Both the position numbers and the translations under genes were made by a program. From Microbacterium salsuginis (GTDB taxonomy: Bacteria > Actinomycetota > Actinomycetes > Actinomycetales > Microbacteriaceae): a stretch of DNA of 64,000 bases. The notes beneath the pieces were generated by a model. It was not told where the DNA came from, made no database searches, and saw only the letters and a list, made by a program, of their open reading frames with translations. Each line of letters begins with the position of its first letter. Position 1 is the first letter of the stretch. Location of the stretch: positions 1 to 64,000 of the forward strand of contig NZ_JABACI010000002.1 of assembly GCF_012524205.1 (NCBI RefSeq), written 5' to 3'. Positions 1 to 8,949 of this stretch are shown here, piece by piece.

Positions 1-120
1 CACCAAAAGATGGCCGACGAGGTTATTTGGCATTTGACAAGTGCACGCTGTTGAGTTCTCAAGGATCAGACGCACCCACCCACCAACCACCACACAAGGC
101 AGCCAGCACAGCAGGGCAAC
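1..120 (-). other. rRNA operon 5' leader (16S gene just off the left edge)
   Basis: On the minus strand this stretch contains TTGAGAACTCAACAG (complement of about 48-62) and then a TTGTCAAATGCC segment. TTGAGAACTCAA-type elements are the antitermination/processing signals of actinobacterial rrn leaders. No 16S sequence itself is inside the window, so the gene is inferred to begin beyond base 1, transcribed leftwards. There is no credible protein gene here. Confidence 0.75.
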
Positions 121-126
121 TTCACT

Positions 127-154
127 ATCTTACCCCAGCCAGTCCGTCTGTCAA
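127..154 (-). promoter_or_regulatory. rRNA operon promoter, proximal
   Basis: Minus-strand -35 TTGACA (149-154) and -10 TAAGAT (127-132) are separated by 16 bp. They lie about 65 bp upstream of the TTGAGAACTCAA leader motif, the position expected for an rrn promoter. The -35 matches the consensus exactly. Confidence 0.75.
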
Positions 155-221
155 ACCGACGCGCAGACGATCTTGAATCATCTGCACCGGCGGCGACCGC
201 GGTTCCCGGAGGGGACTCCCC

Positions 222-250
222 ATCATAGACCCGAAGGCCGACTCGCTCAA
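222..250 (-). promoter_or_regulatory. rRNA operon promoter, distal (candidate)
   Basis: Minus-strand -35 TTGAGC (245-250) and -10 TATGAT (222-227) have a 17-bp spacer, about 95 bp upstream of the proximal promoter. Tandem promoters are usual for rRNA operons. The remaining bases up to the udgX stop at 398 show no gene and no convincing terminator. Confidence 0.5.
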
Positions 251-397
251 TGCGAGATACTGAAGGGGATCGGTTCTCCTCTTGAGGGGGCGGGGCCTCT
301 CGGCCTCTCCGCTCTACCCTTTGGGGCGAACAGGTAAAACATTACGTGAGCCTGGCCCATCGGTCGAATCGGCACTGCACCCCGGGCGTGTCGCGCG

Positions 398-1084
398 TCA
401 GGACGCGGGTCGCCGCACGGCATCCCGCGCCACGCCGAGGTCTCTGACGAACTCCTCGAAGGCGAACTCCCGAGGGTCGCGCTCGCGGATTCGGAGGATG
501 GCCGACGGGTGCACGGTGACCGTGACGCTGCGGCGTCCGAACGCCTGCACCACTCCGCGTTCCGCCGAGATCTTGACCGGACGCCCGAGCACCGCACGCC
601 CTGCGGTCGCGCCGAGACACACGAGCACCGACGCGTCGACACGATCCAGCTCCGCGTCCAGCCACGGCCCGCACGCTTCGATGTGCCCGACATCCGGACG
701 GCGATGGATGCGGCGCTTGCCGCGCTCCTCGAAGCGGAAATGCTTCACGGCGTTCGTGACGTACACCTCGCTGCGATCGATGCCGGCGGCCTCGAGGGCC
801 TGATCGAGGATGCGTCCAGCGGGTCCGATGAACGGCTCCCCCGCCCGGTCCTCCTTGTCTCCTGGCTGCTCCCCGACGAGCATGATGCGCGCACCCTCGC
901 CGCCCTCGCCGAACACCGCCTGTGTGGCATCGCGCCACAGCTCGCAGCCGCGGCATCCCTGCACCGCCTCGCGCAGCTCGCCGATGCCGCCGGTGTCTGG
1001 CACCCATTCCTGTGCTCCCGGCCTGTCCTCGTCCACCCGTCGAACGCTAGGCGATCGCCTCCGCGCCGACGAGGCCCTGGTCAC
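398..1084 (-). CDS. udgX: UdgX-type uracil-DNA glycosylase
   Basis: This 228-residue protein belongs to the iron-sulfur uracil-DNA glycosylase superfamily. It removes uracil from DNA and, in the UdgX subgroup, becomes covalently attached to the resulting abasic site. The sequence shows motif GEQPGDKED (residues 71-79), the UdgX-specific loop KRRIH (123-127) whose His127 corresponds to the cross-linking histidine, and an HPS motif (192-194). Four cysteines (44, 47, 138, 156) fit the 4Fe-4S cluster ligands. The annotated start is a GTG without a clear ribosome site; a GTG at 1036 is an alternative and would remove 16 basic residues. It is the last minus-strand gene before the rRNA promoter region. 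Confidence 0.9.
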   Translation of the reverse strand: MTRASSARRRSPSVRRVDEDRPGAQEWVPDTGGIGELREAVQGCRGCELWRDATQAVFGEGGEGARIMLVGEQPGDKEDRAGEPFIGPAGRILDQALEAAGIDRSEVYVTNAVKHFRFEERGKRRIHRRPDVGHIEACGPWLDAELDRVDASVLVCLGATAGRAVLGRPVKISAERGVVQAFGRRSVTVTVHPSAILRIRERDPREFAFEEFVRDLGVARDAVRRPAS

Positions 1085-1144
1085 ACCTGTCTCGCGGGGG
1101 GTATCGTTCCACTCCCCCGCTCGTCGGACGGGCAGCGAACGCGC

Positions 1145-1993
1145 CTACGACGCCGGATCGGCGATGTGGCCGGCCGAGCGGTTCCGCACCAGCACCTGCA
1201 CGAGGATGCACAGCACCACCGTGAGCCCGCCCCATAGGGCGCAGGCCGGGGGCAGCACCCGATACGCGAGGTGCGCCGCGGTGAACTCGGCGTCGAGCGG
1301 GCCGAGCGCGACGAGCCCCCACGACCACGCCACGATCAGAAAGACGGGCAGCGAGAGCCACCACGTCCAGCGCACCCACGACGGCACCGCACGGGCGACG
1401 GATGCCACGGGTCGGCGGCGTGCCAGCCACAGCACCAGGAACACCCCGATGACGGCGAGCCCCAGTGCGGTGGACCCGTGCTGCAGCCATTTGAAGCCGG
1501 CGAGGGGACCCCACTGCTCCTCGAGGACGGGGATCGCCGTGACCCCCCAGCGACCCTCGTGAGTGAAGAGATCCCACACGATGTGGCTGGCGACGCCGAG
1601 CAGGAGCGATGCCAGCAGCAGGAGCAAGCCGCCCCACGAGACGTGCCACCGGCGCGGCCCGCCGTCGTCAGCGGCCGAGATCGCCAGCGTCTCACGGAGG
1701 GCTACGGCCACGCCGGCATCCCAATCACCCGGCAATCGCCTCGCCATCCACACCGGCGAGAGCTCGCGTGTCGCCGGTCGGAGCACGCACCGCCACACCA
1801 GCAACAGCGCGAGCGCCACGAGCACCGTGACGGGAATCCATTCGAACGCGTGGGAGCGCCCGTAGTGCAGCGGAAGACCCCGGACGAACAGCGGCAGATC
1901 AGGTGTCATCGCGCCCACCGCGATCGCCGCCGGTACGAGCGGCGTCCGCACGAACGGCAGAGCGACGACCGCGTGGCTCGGTGTGAACGGCAT
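1145..1993 (-). CDS. DUF4184 family membrane protein
   Basis: The protein has 282 residues and begins MPFTPSHAVVALPF, the hallmark start of the DUF4184 family, whose function is unknown. It has about six hydrophobic segments and conserved histidines early on (PSHAV, HYGRSHAFEW) and in the middle (ASHIVWDLFTHEG), which recall metal-dependent membrane hydrolase folds such as the YdjM/LexA-induced family, though this is only a resemblance. Its start lies 24 bp after the tyrS stop codon, so the two genes are probably cotranscribed. Confidence 0.8.
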   Translation of the reverse strand: MPFTPSHAVVALPFVRTPLVPAAIAVGAMTPDLPLFVRGLPLHYGRSHAFEWIPVTVLVALALLLVWRCVLRPATRELSPVWMARRLPGDWDAGVAVALRETLAISAADDGGPRRWHVSWGGLLLLLASLLLGVASHIVWDLFTHEGRWGVTAIPVLEEQWGPLAGFKWLQHGSTALGLAVIGVFLVLWLARRRPVASVARAVPSWVRWTWWLSLPVFLIVAWSWGLVALGPLDAEFTAAHLAYRVLPPACALWGGLTVVLCILVQVLVRNRSAGHIADPAS

Positions 1994-2017
1994 GCGCGCC
2001 CTTCGGCAGGGTCGGGG

Positions 2018-3322
2018 TCAGCGCTGGACGAAGACGCCGGCGAGCGTCTTCTTGCCGCGCCGCAGCACCGAAACCCCACCGGGGAGCCCGCCGGTCACCT
2101 CGACCGACTCGTCGGGAACACGGTCGCCGTCGAGCGAGACACCGCCCTGGGCGATGGCGCGGCGCGCCTCGGAGAGGCTGGACACGAGCCCGGTGTCGAC
2201 GAGCGCGCGCGCCACGGGCGTCCCCGCCGGCACCGACGCGTTCGGGAGCTCCTGCAAGGCCTCACGCAGGGTGGCCGCGTCGAGCGTGGCGAGGTCGCCC
2301 TGACCGAAGAGCGCGTCGGATGCCGCGATCACGGCGGATGCCGCATCCGTCCCGTGCACGAACGTCGTCACCTCACGCGCGAGCCGCCGCTGCGCCTCGC
2401 GCCGGAACGGCTCTGCGGCGACCAGGCGCTCGTACTCCTCGATCTCGTCGCGAGTGAGGAACGTGAAGATCTTCATGCGGGTGATCACATCGGCGTCGTC
2501 GGTGTTCAGCCAGAACTGGTACATCCGGTAGGGACTGCACATCGCCGGGTCGAGCCAGATCGCGTTGCCCTCGCTCTTGCCGAACTTGGTGCCGTCGCTG
2601 TTGGTGATCAACGGCGTGCCGATCGCGTGCACCGACTCGTGCTCGACGTAGTGGATGAGATCGACGCCGCTCGTGAGATTTCCCCACTGGTCGCTGCCGC
2701 CGGTCTGCAGCACGCAGCCGTAAGCGCGGAAGAGCTCCAGGTAGTCCAGTCCCTGCAGGATCTGATAGCTGAACTCGGTGTAGCTGATGCCGGCCTCGGA
2801 GTTCAGCCGCGCGGCGACCGCATCCTTCTTGAGCATCGTGCCGACCCGGTAGTGCTTGCCGATCTCACGGAGGAAGTCGATCGCGCTCATCGGCGCGGTC
2901 CAGTCCAGGTTGTTGACGATGCGCGCCGCGTTGTCGCCTTCGAAGCTGAGGAACCGCTCGACCTGCGAACGCAGGTAGCCCACCCACTCCGACACCGTCT
3001 CCTTGGTGTTGAGCGTGCGCTCCGACGAGGGCCGGGGGTCGCCGATGAGTCCGGTCGAGCCTCCGACGAGCCCCAGCGGCTTGTGTCCGGCGAGCTGCAG
3101 GCGGCGCATCGTGAGCAGCTGCACGAGGTTGCCCAGATGCAGGCTCGGCGCCGTCGGGTCGAACCCGCAGTAATACGTGATCGGGTCCCCGGCGAGCAGC
3201 GCGCGCAGCGCTTCCTGATCGGTGGACACATGCACGAGTCCGCGCCACACAAGTTCGTCCCACACGTTCTCGAACGTCGGGTCGTTGGCGGGCGCGGTCG
3301 CGCTCACGACGGTTTCAGACAC
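2018..3322 (-). CDS. tyrS: tyrosine--tRNA ligase
   Basis: TyrS charges tRNA-Tyr with tyrosine in the cytoplasm. The 434-residue product carries the class I signature HLGN (62-65) and the KMSKS-equivalent KFGKS (about 246-250), followed by a C-terminal S4 RNA-binding domain (about 370-430), the normal bacterial architecture and length. The reading frame stays open far upstream, but homology begins at the GTG at 3322 (protein starting SETVVSATAPAND). No Shine-Dalgarno sequence is obvious. Position near argH is typical of actinobacteria. Confidence 0.95.
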   Translation of the reverse strand: MSETVVSATAPANDPTFENVWDELVWRGLVHVSTDQEALRALLAGDPITYYCGFDPTAPSLHLGNLVQLLTMRRLQLAGHKPLGLVGGSTGLIGDPRPSSERTLNTKETVSEWVGYLRSQVERFLSFEGDNAARIVNNLDWTAPMSAIDFLREIGKHYRVGTMLKKDAVAARLNSEAGISYTEFSYQILQGLDYLELFRAYGCVLQTGGSDQWGNLTSGVDLIHYVEHESVHAIGTPLITNSDGTKFGKSEGNAIWLDPAMCSPYRMYQFWLNTDDADVITRMKIFTFLTRDEIEEYERLVAAEPFRREAQRRLAREVTTFVHGTDAASAVIAASDALFGQGDLATLDAATLREALQELPNASVPAGTPVARALVDTGLVSSLSEARRAIAQGGVSLDGDRVPDESVEVTGGLPGGVSVLRRGKKTLAGVFVQR

Positions 3323-3343
3323 GCGGTTCAGGCTATCAGCGAC

Positions 3344-3383
3344 GGATGCCCCGGCCCGGCTCGAGCGCCGGGCCGAGGCATCC
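3344..3383 (-). terminator. hairpin after the aldo/keto reductase gene
   Basis: Arms 3344-3360 and 3367-3383 form a 17-bp GC-rich stem with one mismatch around a 6-base loop. It follows the aldo/keto reductase stop codon in the direction of transcription and precedes tyrS. There is no U-run, as is common in high-GC actinobacteria. The outer stem is GGATGCC/GGCATCC, shared with the hairpin at 23165-23205. Confidence 0.6.
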
Positions 3384-3387
3384 GCTC

Positions 3388-4341
3388 CTACGCCGGCTGA
3401 TCGAGGCGCGAGAGCTGCTCGGCCGTCAGGCTGATGCGCACGGCATCCATCGCGGCGTCGAGCTGGGCGACCTTGCTGCCGCCGAGCATGGGCCGCACGC
3501 CGTGGGCGACGTGCCACGCGAGCACCGTCTGGCCACGAGTCGCGCCGAGCTCGGCCGCGACGGCATCGAGTTCGGCGAGGCGCCGGGACGTGCCGGGATG
3601 CTCGTACACCTCGGGAATGTCCTTCTCGGGATTGTCGTACGCGCCGCCGAGCAGAGGCGTGTACGCCCACACCTCGAGTCCGTGCGTCTCGGCGTAGTCC
3701 CGCTGCTCGTCGCTGTAGACACCGAACCGGTGCTCGACCCCAGGGGGCCGCGTGCCCGGTCGTACGCGCAGGTACGTCGCGTTCAGCTGCAGGGCGTCGA
3801 TCGGCGTGGCGCCCAGGTGGCGCGCGTGCGCTCTGGCGCGCTCGATCCGCCATGCCGGGTGATTGGATGCCCCGACGCGGGCGGTCAAACCGCCGCCGGT
3901 CAGCTCTGCCAACGCCTCCACGGTCTCTTCGATCGGCGTGGTGCGGTCTTCCTGATGGAGCCAGAGGAGGTCGACGGCGTCCACGCCCAGGCGCTCGAGG
4001 CTTCCGGAGAACGCCTCGAGCACGGCCCGGCGCGACAGGCCTGCGCGGCGGTCCGGCCACGAGCCGGCCCACAACGGCTCGGCCCCGAGCTTGGTCGCGA
4101 TGCGCACGCGATCGCGCACTCCGGGTCGTGCGGCCAGCCAGCGTCCGAGCACGCGCTCGCTGTCGCCGCCTTGACCCGTCTCACTCGCCCAGAAGCTGTA
4201 GCAGTCGGCGGTGTCGATCCAGACCCCGCCCCGCTCGACGAAGCGGTCGAGCAGCGCGAAGGACGTGTCCTCGTCGATGGTGGTGCCGAACATCATGGCA
4301 CCGAGGACGAGCGGGGATGTGGGAGGAGTCGGAGTGGTCAT
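3388..4341 (-). CDS. aldo/keto reductase
   Basis: This 317-residue NAD(P)H-dependent oxidoreductase has the complete aldo/keto reductase tetrad: Asp43, Tyr48, Lys84 and His129, with the LLWLHQED segment at 125-132. The substrate cannot be told from sequence. ATG at 4341 is chosen over an upstream TTG because a MerR-type promoter places the transcription start almost exactly at this ATG, suggesting a leaderless message. It is divergent from the merR-family gene at 4396, which is likely its regulator. Confidence 0.88.
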   Translation of the reverse strand: MTTPTPPTSPLVLGAMMFGTTIDEDTSFALLDRFVERGGVWIDTADCYSFWASETGQGGDSERVLGRWLAARPGVRDRVRIATKLGAEPLWAGSWPDRRAGLSRRAVLEAFSGSLERLGVDAVDLLWLHQEDRTTPIEETVEALAELTGGGLTARVGASNHPAWRIERARAHARHLGATPIDALQLNATYLRVRPGTRPPGVEHRFGVYSDEQRDYAETHGLEVWAYTPLLGGAYDNPEKDIPEVYEHPGTSRRLAELDAVAAELGATRGQTVLAWHVAHGVRPMLGGSKVAQLDAAMDAVRISLTAEQLSRLDQPA

Positions 4342-4347
4342 GAATCC

Positions 4348-4378
4348 ACTGTGCAACCTGGAGTTCGCTCCAGGTCAA
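4348..4378 (-). promoter_or_regulatory. MerR-type operator/promoter of the aldo/keto reductase gene
   Basis: The minus strand reads TTGACC (-35, 4373-4378), a 19-bp spacer and a weak -10 CACAGT (4348-4353). A perfect 8-bp inverted repeat ACCTGGAG-TTCG-CTCCAGGT (4356-4375) fills the spacer. A dyad between widely spaced promoter elements is the classic target that MerR-family activators untwist. Predicted transcription start falls at about 4341, the start codon. Confidence 0.65.
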
Positions 4379-4395
4379 GCTCTAGGCTGAAAGAC

Positions 4396-4806
4396 ATGGC
4401 GACATACTCCCCCGCCGAGGCTGCGGCGATCTCGGGCTTCTCGCTCGACACGCTGCGGTATTACGAGCGCGAAGGCATTCTTCCGCGGGTGGCCCGCACC
4501 GCCGGAGGTCATCGGGTCTTCTCCGAGGCGGACGTGGGAACCCTCGGGTTCCTCAAGTGCCTGCGCGAGACGGGAATGCCGATCGAGCGGCTGCGCCGGT
4601 ACGGCGAGCTCTGCCAGGACGAGGGCACGATCCCCGATCGCATCGCTCTGCTCGAGGAGCACGCGACGGCCGTGCGCCGCGAGCTCGAGGAGCTTCTGGC
4701 GCAGCAGGCCCGGCTCGACGAGAAGCTGGACTGGTACCGCGGAGAACTCGACCGTCGCTCGACGACGGCAACGCCCGCAGAGTCCTCGGCTCCGAATATC
4801 GTCTAG
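4396..4806 (+). CDS. MerR family transcriptional regulator
   Basis: The 136-residue protein has the N-terminal MerR winged helix (YSPAEAAAISGFSLDTLRYY, about 3-22), a linker helix and a C-terminal coiled coil (about 80-120). It lacks the cysteine cluster of metal-sensing MerR proteins, so an organic or redox ligand is more likely. The domain order resembles regulators of aldo/keto reductase and dehydrogenase genes. It is divergent from the reductase gene with 54 bp between start codons. A TAGGCT element at 4384-4389 would give a leaderless transcript. Confidence 0.88.
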   Translation: MATYSPAEAAAISGFSLDTLRYYEREGILPRVARTAGGHRVFSEADVGTLGFLKCLRETGMPIERLRRYGELCQDEGTIPDRIALLEEHATAVRRELEELLAQQARLDEKLDWYRGELDRRSTTATPAESSAPNIV

Positions 4807-4858
4807 GAACTTAACTCTGTCGTGCTTTAGCCTGTAGTCTTTCAAAGATGAAGCGCAC

Positions 4859-4885
4859 AAGCTAAACTCACCATTAGTTCAGCTT
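4859..4885. promoter_or_regulatory. inverted repeat upstream of the SatD-like gene
   Basis: AAGCTAAACT (4859-4868), a 7-base spacer and AGTTCAGCTT (4876-4885) form a dyad matching at 9 of 10 positions. Further TTTAG/CTAAA half-sites lie at about 4825 and 4891. The gene at 4905 encodes a helix-turn-helix protein, so an autoregulatory operator is plausible. A Shine-Dalgarno-like AAAGGG lies at about 4893-4898. Confidence 0.45.
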
Positions 4886-4904
4886 CACGACTAAAGGGCG
4901 ACAG

Positions 4905-5519
4905 ATGTATGTGATCACCGCTGACCAGCGCGACAGTCGCACGAGCGCCGACCTGGTGCCCGATGCGCTCTCGAGCGTGGGGCGCCGCGGTGGTGCGCGC
5001 CTGCCGCTCGCGCCTGAGCGCACCGCCGGCGATGAGATCCAGGTCGCCGTCTCCGACGGCGCGACCGTGCTCGCCATCGTGCTCGACTTGACGCGGTCGC
5101 AGACCTGGAGCGTCGGCGTCGGCGTCGGCGCGGTCGAGTCCCCGCTGCCGCCGACAGTGAGGGCAGCCCGAGGCGAGGCGTTCCTGAACGCGCGCGACGC
5201 CGTCGACCGCGCCAAGAAGGCGACGACACGCGTGGCGATCACGGCACCCGAGAACGGCGCCGACGCCGAGGCTCTGGTGCGCCTCCTCATCGAACTCCGC
5301 GACCGACGCTCGGCCGAAGGCTGGGAGGTTCACGACCTGCTGGCTCGAGGCCTGACCCAGCGGGAGGCGGCGTCTCGGCTGGGCATCTCGGAAGGCGCTG
5401 TGAGCCTGCGTGCGAAGACGGCGGCGCTGCGGGCCGAGGAGGCGGCCGTGCCCGCCCTCGAACGCGTTCTGGAGAACCTCGACCGGCAGGTCACGACGCC
5501 GATCGACGCACGTCGCTGA
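4905..5519 (+). CDS. SatD-like helix-turn-helix protein
   Basis: The 204-residue protein starts MYVITADQRDSR, resembling the SatD family opening, and ends in a sigma-70 region 4-like helix-turn-helix (about 149-171, GLTQREAASRLGISEGAVSL). SatD-family function is not established; DNA binding is inferred from the HTH. The gene has an AAAGGG ribosome site and a dyad in its promoter. In related genomes, as I recall, such genes lie beside a small membrane-protein gene like that at 6858. Its last 29 bp overlap the convergent gene on the other strand. Confidence 0.65.
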   Translation: MYVITADQRDSRTSADLVPDALSSVGRRGGARLPLAPERTAGDEIQVAVSDGATVLAIVLDLTRSQTWSVGVGVGAVESPLPPTVRAARGEAFLNARDAVDRAKKATTRVAITAPENGADAEALVRLLIELRDRRSAEGWEVHDLLARGLTQREAASRLGISEGAVSLRAKTAALRAEEAAVPALERVLENLDRQVTTPIDARR

Positions 5520-6645
5520 GATCCTCGACCAGCCGACGCAGCTCGTCGTCGCTGGTACTCCGGGCTTCGAACGCGGACTCCGCCCTCGTCATCAGCTCGA
5601 GGAAGGTGGTCGGCGTCCCATCGAGGACGATCTCGGCATCCCAGGTCACCGCACCGCTGGCGAAGTGCAGCCACGCAGCGAGGAGCTCGGCGGCCGCGCG
5701 CTTCTCCGCATCGCCGGCGCGCTCAGCCAGCAGAGCGTACGCATCGCCGAGCGAGCCCGCGGCGTCGTGCTCGTCGAAGACCTCCGACACCGCCGCCACG
5801 ACGTCGAGGTACGCGGCGGCCGTCGACGGATCCATCGCAGGGTCGTCCGCCGCGCCCGAGAATCGGTGCGTCCACCACGCCGGACCGTGAGCCGCGTCGG
5901 CGTCTCCCGTCACGACCACTCCGGTGACGGCATCCGTCACCCCGCCGTCGCCGTCGTCCACCGACACCTTGAGATATCCGACCCCCGCGGTGGCGAAGCG
6001 CTCGGTCACGGCACCGGATGCCGTGAACGGCGCGGTCCCGGCAGGGCTGAGCGGCGAATCGGGACCGAACCCGTCGTTGAACACCTGCGCGACCGCGCCG
6101 GTGGACCACGTGAAGGTCGCATCGTCGCTGCCCGTATCGAGTGACTCGACGGATGCCTCCACCGAGCCGTCGACGCGGGTCACGACGTAGTCGCCGCCTG
6201 GGAACTCCACGACGCCGTCGACAGCGAGCTCGGCCTCCGGAGGCAGGTTGCGCACCTCGAGGGGCACTGCCTCCACCCCCACCGCCCCATCCTCGTCGGT
6301 GACTGTCACAGCGATCGAGTAGGTCCCGTCATCTCCGTAGACATGGTCGACGCCGCGAGCCAGCCGCGCGATCGTCACCTGCTCCGGGGGCCCGGCCTCG
6401 CCCCAGTCGATCTCCGCGGCGACGGCGTCCGCACCGCGTGTGGACACGGTGGCCCTCACCGTCGAGACGTCGCCCTCCGGTCCGGCCAGGATCGTCACCG
6501 ACACGGAGGGCGGCTGATCCTGCAGATCCGCGGTGGCGGGCGCGGCCGGCACCATCAGCATCCCCGTGACCGACACCGCGACCGCGACCGCGGCTGTCCG
6601 ACCGGCCCCCGGCATCCCGCGGCGTTCCTTCGTGTGCGTGCTCAT
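5491..6645 (-). CDS. secreted protein with PKD/Ig-like domains
   Basis: The 384-residue product has a Sec signal peptide (hydrophobic AAVAVAVSVTGMLMV, cleavage probably after ATA near residue 38). Two PKD-like beta-sandwich modules follow: one around 45-130 (VYGDDGTYSIAVTVTDEDGAV) and one around 140-250 (GVGYLKVSVDDGDGGVTD). The C-terminal 120 residues are mostly helical and resemble the FIMAH-type domain found at the end of surface PKD proteins. No anchor is visible, so it is probably secreted or wall-associated. ATG 6645 is chosen because it places the signal peptide at the N terminus. Confidence 0.7.
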   Translation of the reverse strand: MSTHTKERRGMPGAGRTAAVAVAVSVTGMLMVPAAPATADLQDQPPSVSVTILAGPEGDVSTVRATVSTRGADAVAAEIDWGEAGPPEQVTIARLARGVDHVYGDDGTYSIAVTVTDEDGAVGVEAVPLEVRNLPPEAELAVDGVVEFPGGDYVVTRVDGSVEASVESLDTGSDDATFTWSTGAVAQVFNDGFGPDSPLSPAGTAPFTASGAVTERFATAGVGYLKVSVDDGDGGVTDAVTGVVVTGDADAAHGPAWWTHRFSGAADDPAMDPSTAAAYLDVVAAVSEVFDEHDAAGSLGDAYALLAERAGDAEKRAAAELLAAWLHFASGAVTWDAEIVLDGTPTTFLELMTRAESAFEARSTSDDELRRLVEDLSDVRRSAS

Positions 6646-6857
6646 CGCTCCCCCATCCGCCCGCGTGAACGCGCGGACGCACATGCACGGCGTGAGCCCG
6701 ATACGCGTCCGACGAGACGCACGGCTCTCCCCATCGCCGTCCCCCTGGGGCCACGGTACGCCCCGACCGCCCGCCCCGCCAGAGCGTTCAGCCGGGGATG
6801 GACCGCACCGGATGCCGCACCCGGGCCACGTCGAAGGCCCGTGTCAGACTGAGCCAC

Positions 6858-7448
6858 ATGGTCTCCCCCGACGTCGTGCTGATCGCCGCGCTCTCGATCT
6901 TCCTGTTCCTCGCGCTCTGCGGCGCATTGGTCCTGGTGGTGGTGAGCCTGCGCAAGCCCACCGACGTGCCGCTCATCATCGCCGGGGTGCTGGTGGTGCT
7001 GTGCGTGCTGGTCGTGACGGTGTCGCCGGTGAACGTGCCGCTGTTCGTCGGGCTCGGCATCGCGCTGCTCGGCACGGCCCTCTCCGTGCTCGGCGGCAAC
7101 CCGGTCACGCGGCGAGTGCTCGAGATCGCCACGCACGGACGTGTTCCCGAAGGCGACAACGGGGGCATCCTGCTGCGGGCGCCCTCGATTGCGGGCGGGA
7201 CCGAAGGCGCCGTACGCGAAGTGCTGCGCGGCGGCACCACCATCGGCTACCTCGAGCGGATCGCCGTCGCCCTGGGCCTGATCGCGGGGTTCCCGGAATC
7301 GATCGCCGTGGTGGTCGCCCTCAAGGGCATCGGCCGGTTCTCTGAGCTGGCGGCGGCGGAGGCGAGGGAGAGGTTCATCATCGGCACGCTCGCGAGCCTC
7401 GTGTGGGCGTGCGCCGTGGCGGCACTGGTGCGCCTGGCGATCTGGTGA
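6858..7448 (+). CDS. small integral membrane protein, candidate partner of the SatD-like gene
   Basis: The 196-residue protein has two closely spaced N-terminal transmembrane helices (about 5-30 and 38-75) and two C-terminal ones (about 130-155 and 172-195). The conserved stretch GYLERIAVALGLIAGFPESI followed by ALKGIGRF and ERFIIGTLASLVWA is one I associate with proteins encoded next to SatD-like genes. Function is unknown. ATG 6858 is preceded by a short CG-rich leader. If the association holds, the PKD gene separates the pair here. Confidence 0.6.
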   Translation: MVSPDVVLIAALSIFLFLALCGALVLVVVSLRKPTDVPLIIAGVLVVLCVLVVTVSPVNVPLFVGLGIALLGTALSVLGGNPVTRRVLEIATHGRVPEGDNGGILLRAPSIAGGTEGAVREVLRGGTTIGYLERIAVALGLIAGFPESIAVVVALKGIGRFSELAAAEARERFIIGTLASLVWACAVAALVRLAIW

Positions 7449-7509
7449 GCCGACGACGCTGATCCGGTGACCAGGCCCGCGCCGTCGGGAGACCTGGGTG
7501 GTGGAGCGC

Positions 7510-8949
<1,440 letters not shown>

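Noticed and set aside
41-337. Small protein gene at the left edge
   Set aside because: It overlaps the rRNA promoter and leader, has no ribosome site and no resemblance to any family.
1271-3400. Long plus-strand frame opposite the DUF4184 and tyrS genes
   Set aside because: Low-complexity translation without motifs, and the opposite strand carries tyrS with intact catalytic motifs.
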